This document shows positions 7,181-14,968 of a stretch of DNA of 20,747 nucleotides, piece after piece. Position 1 is the stretch's first letter. The number at the start of each line of letters is the position of its first letter. A program made the translations under genes and the position numbers. The stretch lies in NCBI GenBank assembly GCA_045537555.1, contig JAZSPR010000022.1, forward strand, positions 1 through 20,747, given 5' to 3'. The stretch comes from UBA1081 sp045537555. GTDB taxonomy: Bacteria > Bacillota > Clostridia > Oscillospirales > Acutalibacteraceae. The notes under the pieces are model-generated. The model was not told the origin of the DNA and ran no database searches. It saw only the letters and a program-made list of their open reading frames with translations.

Positions 7181-7507
7181 TTATCTGACTATATAACTGA
7201 CAACTGCCTGACGTAACGCCCAACTGAGACGGTGCGAGAATGTTTCACTTTCCTGCATAAAGTCAAATGAATCAACTGCTTTTTCCAATGCGTTCATACA
7301 ATACACAACCAACCCCAGATTCTGCATATGCGGTTTTGCATGCTTTATGTGACTTGCAACCATGGGAATATAACTCTGCACGAGTTTTTCACGGGCTTCG
7401 GTGTCACCGTTTTTTATGGCAACGGCACATTCAATTTCTTCCTGCCTGGTCAATGCTTTACATAAAGCAGCTTTTTCAAAAAAATCATCAATGCTGACAA
7501 AAACCAT
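7181..7507 (-). CDS. Stand-alone sigma-70 region 2-like protein
   Basis: The 108-residue protein resembles the segment of primary sigma factors spanning regions 1.2-2: LTRQEEIECAVAIKNGDTEA matches the LTxEEEIeLakrIxxGD pattern, LVQSYIPMVASHIKHA matches the LIxxNLrLVvsiAkky core helix, and ALEKAVDSFDF..FSHRLSWALRQAV matches the GlmkAVdkFDyrxGykFsTyAtWWIRQAI end. Regions 3 and 4, which bind the -35 box, are absent, and the tryptophan pair of region 2.4 is only partly kept. It could bind core polymerase as a modulator, or be a truncated relic. AAGGGTGG lies five bases before ATG at 7507; a GTG three codons earlier overlaps that site and is less likely. It sits just downstream of the ancestral guaA terminator, with structured element copy 2 after its stop. 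Confidence 0.7.
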   Translation of the reverse strand: MVFVSIDDFFEKAALCKALTRQEEIECAVAIKNGDTEAREKLVQSYIPMVASHIKHAKPHMQNLGLVVYCMNALEKAVDSFDFMQESETFSHRLSWALRQAVVSYIVR

Positions 7508-7562
7508 AATTTCCACCCTTTTAAATAAATATGAAACTTGTCACAGAACTTCATAATATACA

Positions 7563-7590
7563 AAAAGCCTTTGAAACCAAAGGCTTTTCG
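7563..7590 (-). terminator. Ancestral guaA terminator, now separated from guaA
   Basis: A perfect 11-bp stem (7563-7573 with 7578-7588) with a four-base loop. U-runs exist on both sides (TTTTT on the minus strand, CGATTTTTTT on the plus strand). It lies about ten bases beyond the distal copy of the guaA 3'-end repeat at 7600-7614, just where a guaA terminator would be if the inserted segment were absent. It now can terminate the DUF4304-like transcript. Confidence 0.75.
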
Positions 7591-7599
7591 ATTTTTTTA

Positions 7600-7614
7600 T
7601 ATTATTCCCACTCA
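7600..7614. repeat. Distal attachment-site repeat (duplicated guaA 3' end)
   Basis: The 15 bases TATTATTCCCACTCA are identical to 8693-8707, where they form the last codons and stop of guaA (..EWE-stop on the minus strand). The direct repeat brackets a 1.1-kb segment. The 3' end of guaA is a known integration hotspot for genomic islands and prophages using tyrosine recombinases. Confidence 0.75.
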
Positions 7615-7715
7615 TTTTTAGCTTTCTTCTTTGGACTATTTGTCATCTAAATATTATCCTAAAAGGTGATTTTGGCATCACTTTTCCACCTATTCTTTCA
7701 TTTATCGAAAATTTT

Positions 7716-7734
7716 GTTGCAGAAAGTGTTGCAA
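7716..7734. repeat. Paired TTGCAA motif near distal end of the relic element
   Basis: GTTGCAGAAAGTGTTGCAA, two TTGCA cores 11 bases apart. The same pair in the same orientation occurs at 8597-8614 near the other end of the inserted segment, differing by one extra base. It is a candidate arm-type binding site of the lost recombinase or its excisionase. Confidence 0.5.
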
Positions 7735-7764
7735 AATCAGTTGCGGGATAGTACTGAGTGGCTT

Positions 7765-8529
7765 TTATCTTAAGCCAAGACTAACTGCCAATCCATCCAA
7801 ATAATCTATGTGTCCGTGGCTTGCTCCATACAAGGTCACATATCCATCTTTTTCTGCGGTTATATCCTGTCCCATATAAACAACACGTTCGCCCTTTTTG
7901 AGATACTGTTTATGTCCGTTTATCATTCTGTCATTATATTCAGCAACAGCAATTTCATAATACGCATCAAATAATTCTTTTGCTTTTTCGATGTTACCGA
8001 GATGACCATATATCATGCATTCTTCCAAAGAAATAAGATGGACCATATTGTCTAACAACGGATACTCTTTTCTATATGCAAGAATAGCATCTCTACTGTT
8101 TAAGGCCTCATAAGCTGGCAAAACATATTGATCTATTTCATCAAGAATACTTTTTATGATCTTTTCTGTTTTCTTGCGAAGGTCATACCAAGTTTCTTTT
8201 TTGCCGCTGACGATACCCAATCTTGAACGAATCGTACACTCATACTCATGATAATATTTTTTCTTTTCTGTCTCAGGCTGAAAAGTTCTTTCGGAACACT
8301 CAGGAATACGGATTCCCAAATTCACACAAAGCAGTCCGCTCATGCCATGTGTGGGCATACCGCTTTGGAAATGTATCACTTGTGAAATATCTTCCGAAAC
8401 GAAACGGTGAAGTGTTCTTCCGTACTTTTTGAACCCATACGGTTTAACGTGTTCGTATACCGCCGCTTCAATTTCATCGACGATTTGTGTTGTATTGATT
8501 TCCGTTTTCTTCTTCAAAAAATCAAACAC
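7765..8529 (-). CDS. DUF4304-like protein carried by the relic element
   Basis: The 254-residue soluble protein has an N-terminal half (VKPYGFKKYGRTLHRF, then a strand with VIHFQSG and VNLGI) that matches the general pattern of DUF4304, a domain of unknown function often found in mobile or defence-associated regions. The C-terminal half is helical with charged spacing. There is no signal peptide or membrane segment. The start is GTG at 8529, with AGGAGA about nine bases upstream; no in-frame ATG fits better. It is the only gene within the guaA-inserted segment, so it arrived by transfer. Its function is unknown; DUF4304 membership is inferred by eye. Confidence 0.7.
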   Translation of the reverse strand: MFDFLKKKTEINTTQIVDEIEAAVYEHVKPYGFKKYGRTLHRFVSEDISQVIHFQSGMPTHGMSGLLCVNLGIRIPECSERTFQPETEKKKYYHEYECTIRSRLGIVSGKKETWYDLRKKTEKIIKSILDEIDQYVLPAYEALNSRDAILAYRKEYPLLDNMVHLISLEECMIYGHLGNIEKAKELFDAYYEIAVAEYNDRMINGHKQYLKKGERVVYMGQDITAEKDGYVTLYGASHGHIDYLDGLAVSLGLR

Positions 8530-8596
8530 AAGTTTGCATCTCCTATTACTTCATAACCACTCGCAACTATTCCTTTTCAAAATTTAATCATTCCGT

Positions 8597-8614
8597 GTTG
8601 CAAAAGTGTTGCAA
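8597..8614. repeat. Paired TTGCAA motif near guaA-proximal end of the relic element
   Basis: GTTGCAAAAGTGTTGCAA, a direct pair of TTGCAA cores that mirrors 7716-7734. See that entry for the interpretation. Confidence 0.5.
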
Positions 8615-8692
8615 TCGCGTTTTTCTAAATTGCACAAAGTGCCCGAAAGCCCTTTGTTTCTAATGGTTTCCGTGCACTTATTAGCCATTAGG

Positions 8693-8707
8693 TATTATTC
8701 CCACTCA
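8693..8707. repeat. guaA-proximal attachment-site repeat
   Basis: The identical partner of 7600-7614, overlapping the last four codons and the stop of guaA. The guaA reading frame ends normally, as is usual for elements that insert in this gene's 3' end and rebuild it. Confidence 0.75.
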
Positions 8708-9696
8708 ATTGTGCCTGTGGGCTTGGGTGTGAGGTCCATAAGGACACGGTTGATGCCTTCGACTTCATTTGTGATACGTGCTGTAATCTTATGAAGGACT
8801 GCATAAGGGATTTCTTCGATAGTTGCAGTCATAGCATCTGTTGTATTGACTGCTCTGATGATTGCAGGCCAGCCTTCATAACGGCTTTCATTCTTTACAC
8901 CGACGCTCTTCATATCGGGAACAGCGATGAAATACTGCCATACCTTACCTGCAAGACCTGCGATTTCAAACTCTTCACGGAGAATTGCATCTGCTTCACG
9001 GAGAGCATGAAGTCTGTCACGTGTGATAGCACCGAGGCAACGTACACCGAGACCGGGGCCGGGGAACGGCTGACGGTAAACCATATTATGAGGAAGACCG
9101 AGAGCATCACCGACAATTCTTACTTCGTCCTTGAAGAGAAGTTTGATAGGCTCAACAAGTTCCATAGCCATTTCTTCGGGAAGACCGCCTACATTGTGAT
9201 GTGACTTGACAGCCTGCTTACCCTCTGCCTGCTTGATGCTTTCGAGAATATCGGGGTAAATTGTGCCCTGTGCGAGGAAAGAAATACCGTCAAGCTTTGC
9301 TGATTCTTCATCAAAAACCTTGATAAATTCTGCACCTATAATCTTTCTCTTCTTTTCGGGATCACTTACACCTGCAAGAAGATCAAGGAATCTGTCTGTT
9401 GCATCAACATAAACAAGGTTTGCATCAAGTGCCTTACCGAAAACGTCGATAACCTGTTCGCTTTCGCCCTTACGCATAAGGCCGTGGTTAACGTGAACAC
9501 ATACAAGCTGTTTTCCGACAGCCTTGATAAGAAGAGCCGCAACAACTGATGAGTCAACACCGCCTGAGAGAGCAAGAAGAACCTTCTTATCACCAACCTG
9601 TGCGCGGACTGCCGCAACCTGTTCGTCAATGAACTGATTTGCCTGTTCAATTGTGGTTATACGGGCCATTGAATCGGGTCTTTTGTTTGAATCCAT
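8695..9696 (-). CDS. guaA: GMP synthase, ATP-pyrophosphatase (synthetase) subunit
   Basis: The 333-residue protein has the N-type ATP pyrophosphatase loop SGGVDSS at 44-50, followed by CVHVNHGLMRKGE, the GTIYPDILES segment, HHNVGGLP, RQPFPGPGLGVR and the C-terminal dimerisation domain ending in the classic TGTIEWE. It converts XMP to GMP. The glutamine amidotransferase domain that makes up the first about 200 residues of typical bacterial GuaA is absent; only about 30 residues precede the synthetase core. The enzyme must use free ammonia or a separate glutaminase subunit as in archaea; none is in this window. AGGAGG nine bases upstream of the ATG at 9696 and a promoter at 9749-9777 show this is a true start, not a truncation. 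Its 3' end is an attachment site. Confidence 0.93.
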   Translation of the reverse strand: MDSNKRPDSMARITTIEQANQFIDEQVAAVRAQVGDKKVLLALSGGVDSSVVAALLIKAVGKQLVCVHVNHGLMRKGESEQVIDVFGKALDANLVYVDATDRFLDLLAGVSDPEKKRKIIGAEFIKVFDEESAKLDGISFLAQGTIYPDILESIKQAEGKQAVKSHHNVGGLPEEMAMELVEPIKLLFKDEVRIVGDALGLPHNMVYRQPFPGPGLGVRCLGAITRDRLHALREADAILREEFEIAGLAGKVWQYFIAVPDMKSVGVKNESRYEGWPAIIRAVNTTDAMTATIEEIPYAVLHKITARITNEVEGINRVLMDLTPKPTGTIEWE

Positions 9697-9748
9697 AGTA
9701 TTTTTCCTCCTGTATATAAAAGATGATTTAACTTGAATTATGTTATAT

Positions 9749-9777
9749 AGTATAAACCTTTTTTTTCTGCATTTCAA
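9749..9777 (-). promoter_or_regulatory. Predicted guaA promoter
   Basis: On the minus strand TTGAAA (9772-9777) and TATACT (9749-9754) are 17 bases apart. The leader is about 45 bases, too short for a purine riboswitch. It is divergent from the promoter at 9842-9870. Confidence 0.6.
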
Positions 9778-9841
9778 GAATTTTTTTATATCGATACGAA
9801 AAAAATATGCCTTTTCCCAAAAAAATTAATGTGCATATTGC

Positions 9842-9870
9842 TTGACACGGGTTTATTCATCATTTATTAT
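9842..9870 (+). promoter_or_regulatory. Predicted promoter of the DUF2500 gene
   Basis: Consensus TTGACA (9842-9847) and TATTAT (9865-9870) are 17 bases apart, about 20 bases before the ATG. No terminator is visible between the DUF2500 gene and the inverted repeat that follows, so transcription from here may run into 10238-10524. Confidence 0.7.
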
Positions 9871-9891
9871 AGGATTACGGAGGTTGATTTT

Positions 9892-10236
9892 ATGGATTTT
9901 ATGTTTTCTTTTATTTTTCCCGTATTTTTTCTTATATTTATTGTTGCATTCTGTGTTATTCTCGGCAAGAACATCACACAATGGTTCAAAAACAACAATT
10001 CTCCACGACTTTCAGTAAATGCAACTGTTGTTGCAAAAAGAACAGCAATCAGCCATCATCATAATCAGCACGGTGCCGCGGGTCATTCAACATCCTATTA
10101 TGTAACTTTTCAGGTTGAAAGCGGTGACCGTATGGAACTACATATTCCTTATAACGAATTCGGTTACCTTGTTGAAGGTGATTACGGTGTTCTGCGTTTT
10201 CAGGGAACGAGATATCTGGGGTTTGAGAGAAAATAA
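9892..10236 (+). CDS. DUF2500-family membrane protein
   Basis: The 114-residue protein has one N-terminal membrane segment (about residues 4-25) followed by a soluble domain. The domain pattern NNSPRLSVNATVVAKR, a His-rich stretch, SYYVTFQVESGDRMEL and VLRFQGTRYLGFER is characteristic of DUF2500, small membrane-attached proteins of unknown function. The start at 9892 is set by GGAGG eight bases upstream and by the promoter at 9842-9870; the open frame beginning at 9829 would start before the promoter. The inverted repeat begins only one base after its stop codon. Confidence 0.85.
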   Translation: MDFMFSFIFPVFFLIFIVAFCVILGKNITQWFKNNNSPRLSVNATVVAKRTAISHHHNQHGAAGHSTSYYVTFQVESGDRMELHIPYNEFGYLVEGDYGVLRFQGTRYLGFERK

Positions 10237-10237
10237 C

Positions 10238-10524
10238 AAACAATAATTTGTCGAGGTCTTTTAAATTGGCAATTAGCAATTATCAATGCGCAATTTCGGA
10301 AAAGGCTCCGCCTTTTGAACCATTATAATGGGGGCCCCGAAAATCATGAGATTTTTGGGGAGAGGAGGAGTAACGAAGTGATTGAGTTTTCGTGTTTACA
10401 CGGAAACGATTGATACAGCGTTTACGACGACGAGGGGTAAGGGGCAAAGCCCCTTCATCAATTGCGAATTGCGAATTTTCAATTGCGAATTTTTGTCGGG
10501 CACAGCCCGACAAATTCTGATTTA
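10238..10524. repeat. Left inverted repeat flanking the dockerin gene
   Basis: 287 bp. Its outer part (10238-10333) and inner part (about 10435-10524) are the reverse complement of 14969-15152 with a single substitution; a 101-bp middle piece (about 10334-10434) is present only here. It is built of small hairpins: AAGGC/GCCTT, CCATTATAATGG, AAGGGGC/GCCCCTT, TTTGTCGGGC/GCCCGACAAA, and repeated AATTGCGAATT. The extra piece opens with its own stem CCCCGAAAATC/GATTTTTGGGG. It resembles palindromic miniature repeats seen in clostridial genomes. No coding capacity is evident. Confidence 0.85.
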
Positions 10525-10530
10525 TACAAC

Positions 10531-10557
10531 AAGGAGCCGTTCAATAAACGACTCCTT
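10531..10557. terminator. Terminator-like hairpin after the dockerin gene
   Basis: AAGGAGCCGTT (10531-10541) pairs with AACGACTCCTT (10547-10557). The run AATTTTTT follows on the plus strand. On the minus strand, the direction of the dockerin gene, the U-run after the stem is poor (GTTGTAT), so termination there may be weak. It lies inside the inverted repeats and would move with the gene. Confidence 0.6.
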
Positions 10558-10566
10558 CTTAATTTT

Positions 10567-13500
10567 TTACGGTTTTTCAAGGCCTGCTGAGACACGGAGG
10601 ATTTTTCTTGCATCTGCAGCGGTGATTTTACCGTTGCCGTCAACATCTGACGCTGTAGCATAAACGCCATCGATTTTTTCAAGCTTTGCCGAGCCTCTCA
10701 GAGCAAGTCTTGCGTCTGCGGCTGTTGTTTTACCGTTACCGTCTACGTCGTTGGGAACGCATACGGTATATTCATTTATAACTTTACCGCTGTTGTCCTT
10801 AATCTGAATAACCGAACCCGTACCGATATATTCATCCGTTGTAAGCTCTTTGCCGTTTTTGTCAACAATTGCAAAATTTTCATTTTTAATTGCTTCTGCA
10901 ATTGCCTCAACCTTGGTTTTAATACGGATTGTTGAAATCTTTTCATTACTGTCGACTTTAACAGTATCACCTTCAACTTCAAGTTTATCTGAAACATCTG
11001 CAAGCGCGGGAATTTCTCTTTCATCAAGTTTTTCTCCGCAAACGGTACAGTTCTGAATTTCAAGTCCTGTTTTTCCGCTCTGAGGCTCTTTTTCAACTTT
11101 CCATTCGCCCTTTTTATGTCCCGTTGCTGCAATTTCATCGTCTGTATATCCGTAATCGCAGACTGAACATGTGTAAGCTGTAAAACCTTTTTTCGTACAT
11201 GTGGGGTTTGTAACAACTGAAGTAAAATCATGTCCTTTTGCTTCAATCAGAGTCTGAGCAACAATTATTTCATCGCAGACCATACATTTTACGCCCTGTG
11301 TATATCCTGCTTCTTCACATGTTGCTTCCTTTGCAGTCAGAATTTCTTCCGTGTGTCCTTTTGCAGGGATATCATCTGCCTCGCAGGAATAACCGCAATT
11401 GACACATTTATATATTGACGATCCGCTTTCAGTACAAGTGGGAGCTTTTACAGTTATCAATTCATATTCATGAGGCTTCACGGGAATGATCTCCTGAGCA
11501 TGAACAGCCTTTCCGCATGTGATACAGATTTTGCCTTCGGTAAGACCTGTTTCGGTACATGTAGCCTCTTTACCGGGAAGTGTAACAATGGTATGTCCGA
11601 GAACGGGAAGTGTTTCCTGAGCTTTTAAAATTACTCCGCAGGCTGAACACTTTTCACCTTCTGTAAGCCCCGTTACTGTTTCGGTAGCAGGTTTACCGGG
11701 TATAATTATAATTGTATGACCCGTTGCGGGAAGAGTTTCCTGTTCAACAAGAATCTCATCACAAACCGAGCAAATTTTTCCCTCTGTATGACCTGTTGAA
11801 ACACAATCGGGAGCTACAGCATCAATTATTACCTCTTTATGACCTTTTGCAGGAATAACTTCCTGAGCATGAACAACTTTTTTGCATGTGATACAGACTT
11901 TTCCTTCTGTAAGACCTGCTTCGGTGCATGTAGCAGCTTTACCGTAGAGCGTAGTAAGAGTATGTCCGACAGCGGGAAGGTTATCCTGAACTTTCAGAAT
12001 TTCTCCGCAGACAGAACATTTTTCACCTTCGGTAAGTCCCGGTTCTGTCTCTGTAGGTTCTTTACCGGGGATAACTTCGGCAACATGACCTGTTTCGGGA
12101 ATTTCATCTTCCGTATATGTTTCACCACATGAACATGTGTATGTTGTATAACCTTTAGTTGTACATGTGGGTTCGGTTATAACAGCAACAAAATCATGAG
12201 TATGTTCAGGTATAATCACGGGGATTTCAGTCTGTTCAACAAGTATTTCTTCGCAAACCGAACACATTGAGCCCTCGGTAAGACCTGTTTCTGTTTCAGT
12301 AGGCTCCTTTGCGGGGATAATTACGGGAATGTGTCCTGTTGCATCAACAAATGCATCCGTATATCTGTCACCGCATTGACAGATATGTGTTGTAAAACCT
12401 CTTCGCTTACATGTGGGAGCAGTTACAACATCAGTATATGAATGAGTATGTCCCTCTTCAAGTCTGGGGATTTCTGTCTGAGCAACAAGAATTTCTTCAC
12501 AAACCGAACAGATTGAACCGTCGGTAAGACCTGTTTCTGTTGTTGTAGGATGTTTACCCGGTATAATTTCGGGGATATGACCTGTTGCGTGAATCTCCTT
12601 TTTATAAGTTTCACCGCAAATGCAGGTGTATGTTATCAAACCGTTTATTGTACATGTGGGAGCCGTTACAATTGAATCAAAATCATGTTTATGTTCAGGT
12701 TCAAGCTTAGGAATTTCAACCTGTTCAATAAAGATTTCTTTACAAACCGAACACTTCAAGCCTTCCGTGAGCCCTGTTTCTGTTTCTGTAGGTGCTTTAC
12801 CCGGAACAATAGTTTTTATATGCTCAGTTTTTTCAATTATTTGCTGAGGTTTCATTATTTCCAGACATACACGGCATCTTGAACCGATTGTAAGACCTGT
12901 TTCGGTACATGTTGCCTCTTTTGCGGGAAGAAGTTCTTCTTCATGAGGAGCATAATAATCAGAATTGAAAGTCAGCGTTGATGCTTCACCGCAGACACTG
13001 CATGACTTATAATAAACTGCAACCGTAGTGCATGTTGCTTCCTGAGCAATATACTGATTTTCTTCTTTTTCAACTATATCATGAGGCACAAGAGGATGTG
13101 GTGCCGATGAACCATCAAGAACTTTTCCGCAGACATTACATACAGTATACTCATCATGTCCGTGCACAGCACATGTTGATTCTTTTGCAGGATAATGTGT
13201 TGTATACTCATGAAGACAACCCGAATCTACATTACAGCTTACAGAATACGCATATCCGTTATATACAAGCTGTGCAGTTATCACAGCTTTACCGTCTGCA
13301 ACACCTGTTACCGTTCCGTTCTGTGAAACAGAAACACAATCGTTATCCGAAGACCATGTAACAGGTTGACCTGCAGGAATTGTTGTTGCCGTAAGCTTCT
13401 TGCTTTCACCTTTATCAACATGCAATTCGCTTTCAGATATCTGAATTGACGGGGAATTAACATTTATATAAAAGCCGTCACTTCTGTTACCGACAAATAT

Positions 13501-14955
13501 TTTAACAAAATATCTTCCTGTCTTCGTTGTATCAAATAAAACAGAGTACCCAGAAGTTATTGTTTGTTCAGAACCGTTTGTATAATAAACAGTCAACACC
13601 ATTCCCTTGGGGTCAAAACTGTCACCGAGATAGTATTCGGTTTTTTCGGGCAATGTTTGTATTTCAATACCTTTTATTCCGTAATTCTGTTTTTGCTGAT
13701 AATTTTCTTTTGTATCAGGAGTAAAATTCGGTGAATTATAAAGGTCACAATAAAGTTTATCATCCCAAAACTTAAAACCGTAAATTCTGAAAAATTCTGC
13801 AGGAGGAACAGGTGTCCATATCTTAGCTTCAGTATCCGTCACGGGGTCATATTTGAATACAGACGTACTGTTATTATAATAAAGATATGTATCGTCTGAA
13901 CTCAGACGTGAATAGTTACCGGGATAATATACTCCTCCCGAACCTGCATACCATATATCGGAAACTGATTTTACAGATGACTTATTGCTGTATTTTTTTA
14001 TCTGTGCGGCTTCATTGTCAATATAATAAATTTCATCGCCCATAAGCTGAAATTCAGAATCTGAATCCTGCCAGAAATAATTATCATATTTTGTGTCGGT
14101 CGGGGTTTTAATATAATCATTTGCCTTATGTCCCGTACTGTAAATACCTGTTGATGAACGAAGGAAATTGGTATGCAGCACTTTGCCCGTAATATCCTCT
14201 ACGGGGTCATCCCATGTAACATCAACATGATATTCCTTACCGTCTATAACAACAATATTCCATGCATGACACAAAGCCGAAGATTCACACAGATAACTGC
14301 TGATTCCGACCTTATCAAGAAGATATTCATATGCTTCCGAATATCCCTGACATACAGCAACACCGTCAACAAGAGCACCATACATTGAATAACTTTCATC
14401 AGGAATAGTATCGGCTGCAAGATTTTTACTGTCATATTCACAAAGTACAGCAAGTCTGTCATGAATAAGCAATGCCTTCTGAACATCAGAAAGTCCGGCA
14501 TTGTCCTTTATTCCGCTGAGAAGTTTATCTGCACTTGCAATGCATTTGTTATACATTACGGTATATTCATCGGCAGTACAGTTGTATGTCGGATAAAGTG
14601 CGATAATTTTACCGCCGGAGATACTGTAACCCAGATTAAGAATATGAAAAATTTCCGGCATGCTGTCATAAATATAATTACAAAGTTTATCGGCATCTGA
14701 CACGGAAATATTATATTTTCTGATATTAACCGATTCGGGAGTTTTTACAAGTTCATTCCTGAGATATTCTTCCAAGTCAGATGTCACGACTTCTGACGAA
14801 AGTGCAGAAGGTGAATTGTAACGCATATCAGGTACGTAATAAATTCTTTCCGTTTCAGCATAAGCACTCACTCCGACTGCAGTAACCGAATATATCATAA
14901 AAATTACAAGTAAAAGAGAAATAAATGCTTTTGTTGTTTTATGTTGTGTCTGCAT
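10567..14955 (-). CDS. Secreted transglutaminase-like protein with Ig-like domains, Cys-pair repeats and type I dockerin
   Basis: The 1462-residue protein has a Sec signal peptide (1 to about 33, AYA|ET). A transglutaminase/protease-like domain (about 40-270) keeps a Cys202 (VCQGYS), His230 (CHAWN), Asp245 (DVTWDDP) triad. A region with YY/W-rich strands (about 280-420) may be a small propeller. Two Ig-like domains follow (about 425-580; the second has the VTWSSDN..VTGVADGKAVIT pattern of Big_2), then about 18 repeats with CxxC pairs (about 577-1318). The C-terminal two-helix dockerin (about 1398-1460) has two calcium loops, DVDGNGKTTAADAR and DVDGNGKITAADAR. It is probably displayed on a cohesin scaffold at the cell surface. 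GGAGG seven bases before ATG sets the start. Its promoter is not visible between the right repeat and the gene. Confidence 0.9.
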   Translation of the reverse strand: MQTQHKTTKAFISLLLVIFMIYSVTAVGVSAYAETERIYYVPDMRYNSPSALSSEVVTSDLEEYLRNELVKTPESVNIRKYNISVSDADKLCNYIYDSMPEIFHILNLGYSISGGKIIALYPTYNCTADEYTVMYNKCIASADKLLSGIKDNAGLSDVQKALLIHDRLAVLCEYDSKNLAADTIPDESYSMYGALVDGVAVCQGYSEAYEYLLDKVGISSYLCESSALCHAWNIVVIDGKEYHVDVTWDDPVEDITGKVLHTNFLRSSTGIYSTGHKANDYIKTPTDTKYDNYFWQDSDSEFQLMGDEIYYIDNEAAQIKKYSNKSSVKSVSDIWYAGSGGVYYPGNYSRLSSDDTYLYYNNSTSVFKYDPVTDTEAKIWTPVPPAEFFRIYGFKFWDDKLYCDLYNSPNFTPDTKENYQQKQNYGIKGIEIQTLPEKTEYYLGDSFDPKGMVLTVYYTNGSEQTITSGYSVLFDTTKTGRYFVKIFVGNRSDGFYINVNSPSIQISESELHVDKGESKKLTATTIPAGQPVTWSSDNDCVSVSQNGTVTGVADGKAVITAQLVYNGYAYSVSCNVDSGCLHEYTTHYPAKESTCAVHGHDEYTVCNVCGKVLDGSSAPHPLVPHDIVEKEENQYIAQEATCTTVAVYYKSCSVCGEASTLTFNSDYYAPHEEELLPAKEATCTETGLTIGSRCRVCLEIMKPQQIIEKTEHIKTIVPGKAPTETETGLTEGLKCSVCKEIFIEQVEIPKLEPEHKHDFDSIVTAPTCTINGLITYTCICGETYKKEIHATGHIPEIIPGKHPTTTETGLTDGSICSVCEEILVAQTEIPRLEEGHTHSYTDVVTAPTCKRRGFTTHICQCGDRYTDAFVDATGHIPVIIPAKEPTETETGLTEGSMCSVCEEILVEQTEIPVIIPEHTHDFVAVITEPTCTTKGYTTYTCSCGETYTEDEIPETGHVAEVIPGKEPTETEPGLTEGEKCSVCGEILKVQDNLPAVGHTLTTLYGKAATCTEAGLTEGKVCITCKKVVHAQEVIPAKGHKEVIIDAVAPDCVSTGHTEGKICSVCDEILVEQETLPATGHTIIIIPGKPATETVTGLTEGEKCSACGVILKAQETLPVLGHTIVTLPGKEATCTETGLTEGKICITCGKAVHAQEIIPVKPHEYELITVKAPTCTESGSSIYKCVNCGYSCEADDIPAKGHTEEILTAKEATCEEAGYTQGVKCMVCDEIIVAQTLIEAKGHDFTSVVTNPTCTKKGFTAYTCSVCDYGYTDDEIAATGHKKGEWKVEKEPQSGKTGLEIQNCTVCGEKLDEREIPALADVSDKLEVEGDTVKVDSNEKISTIRIKTKVEAIAEAIKNENFAIVDKNGKELTTDEYIGTGSVIQIKDNSGKVINEYTVCVPNDVDGNGKTTAADARLALRGSAKLEKIDGVYATASDVDGNGKITAADARKILRVSAGLEKP
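11000..13226 (-). repeat. Protein-level tandem repeats with CxxC pairs
   Basis: About 18 units of roughly 36-45 residues run through residues 577-1318 of the dockerin protein. A unit has the form PGKxATCTETGLTEGxKCSVCxEILxxQExxPxxGH. Some units lack the first cysteine (PTETETG), others replace the second half with a TYTCxCGETY form; these two forms alternate over part of the array, giving a longer period of about 80 residues. The CxxC pairs could bind a metal or form disulfides outside the cell; neither can be decided from sequence. Confidence 0.85.
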
Positions 14956-14968
14956 TTTTTAACCTCCG

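Larger units (their letters stand above)
7600..8707. mobile_element. Relic integrated element in the 3' end of guaA
   Basis: The segment is bounded by 15-base direct repeats and holds one gene of unknown function (7765-8529). Near each end, inside the repeats, lies a paired motif GTTGCA(n)AAAGTGTTGCAA (7716-7734 and 8597-8614), as expected for recombinase arm sites. No integrase or excisionase gene remains, so this is either a deletion relic or a small element mobilised in trans. Removing it would leave guaA intact, followed within about ten bases by the hairpin at 7563-7590. Confidence 0.7.

Noticed and set aside
9697..9891. Possible purine riboswitch before guaA
   Set aside because: The leader predicted from the promoter at 9749-9777 is only about 45 bases and shows none of the conserved purine-aptamer loops.
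10382..10682. Short open frames on both strands over the left repeat and dockerin gene end
   Set aside because: They run through palindromic repeat DNA and the dockerin coding sequence in other frames; no ribosome site or domain pattern.
11000..13226. CRISPR-like periodic repeats
   Set aside because: The periodicity comes from degenerate protein repeats in one open frame; the DNA repeats are imperfect and there are no unique spacers of equal length.
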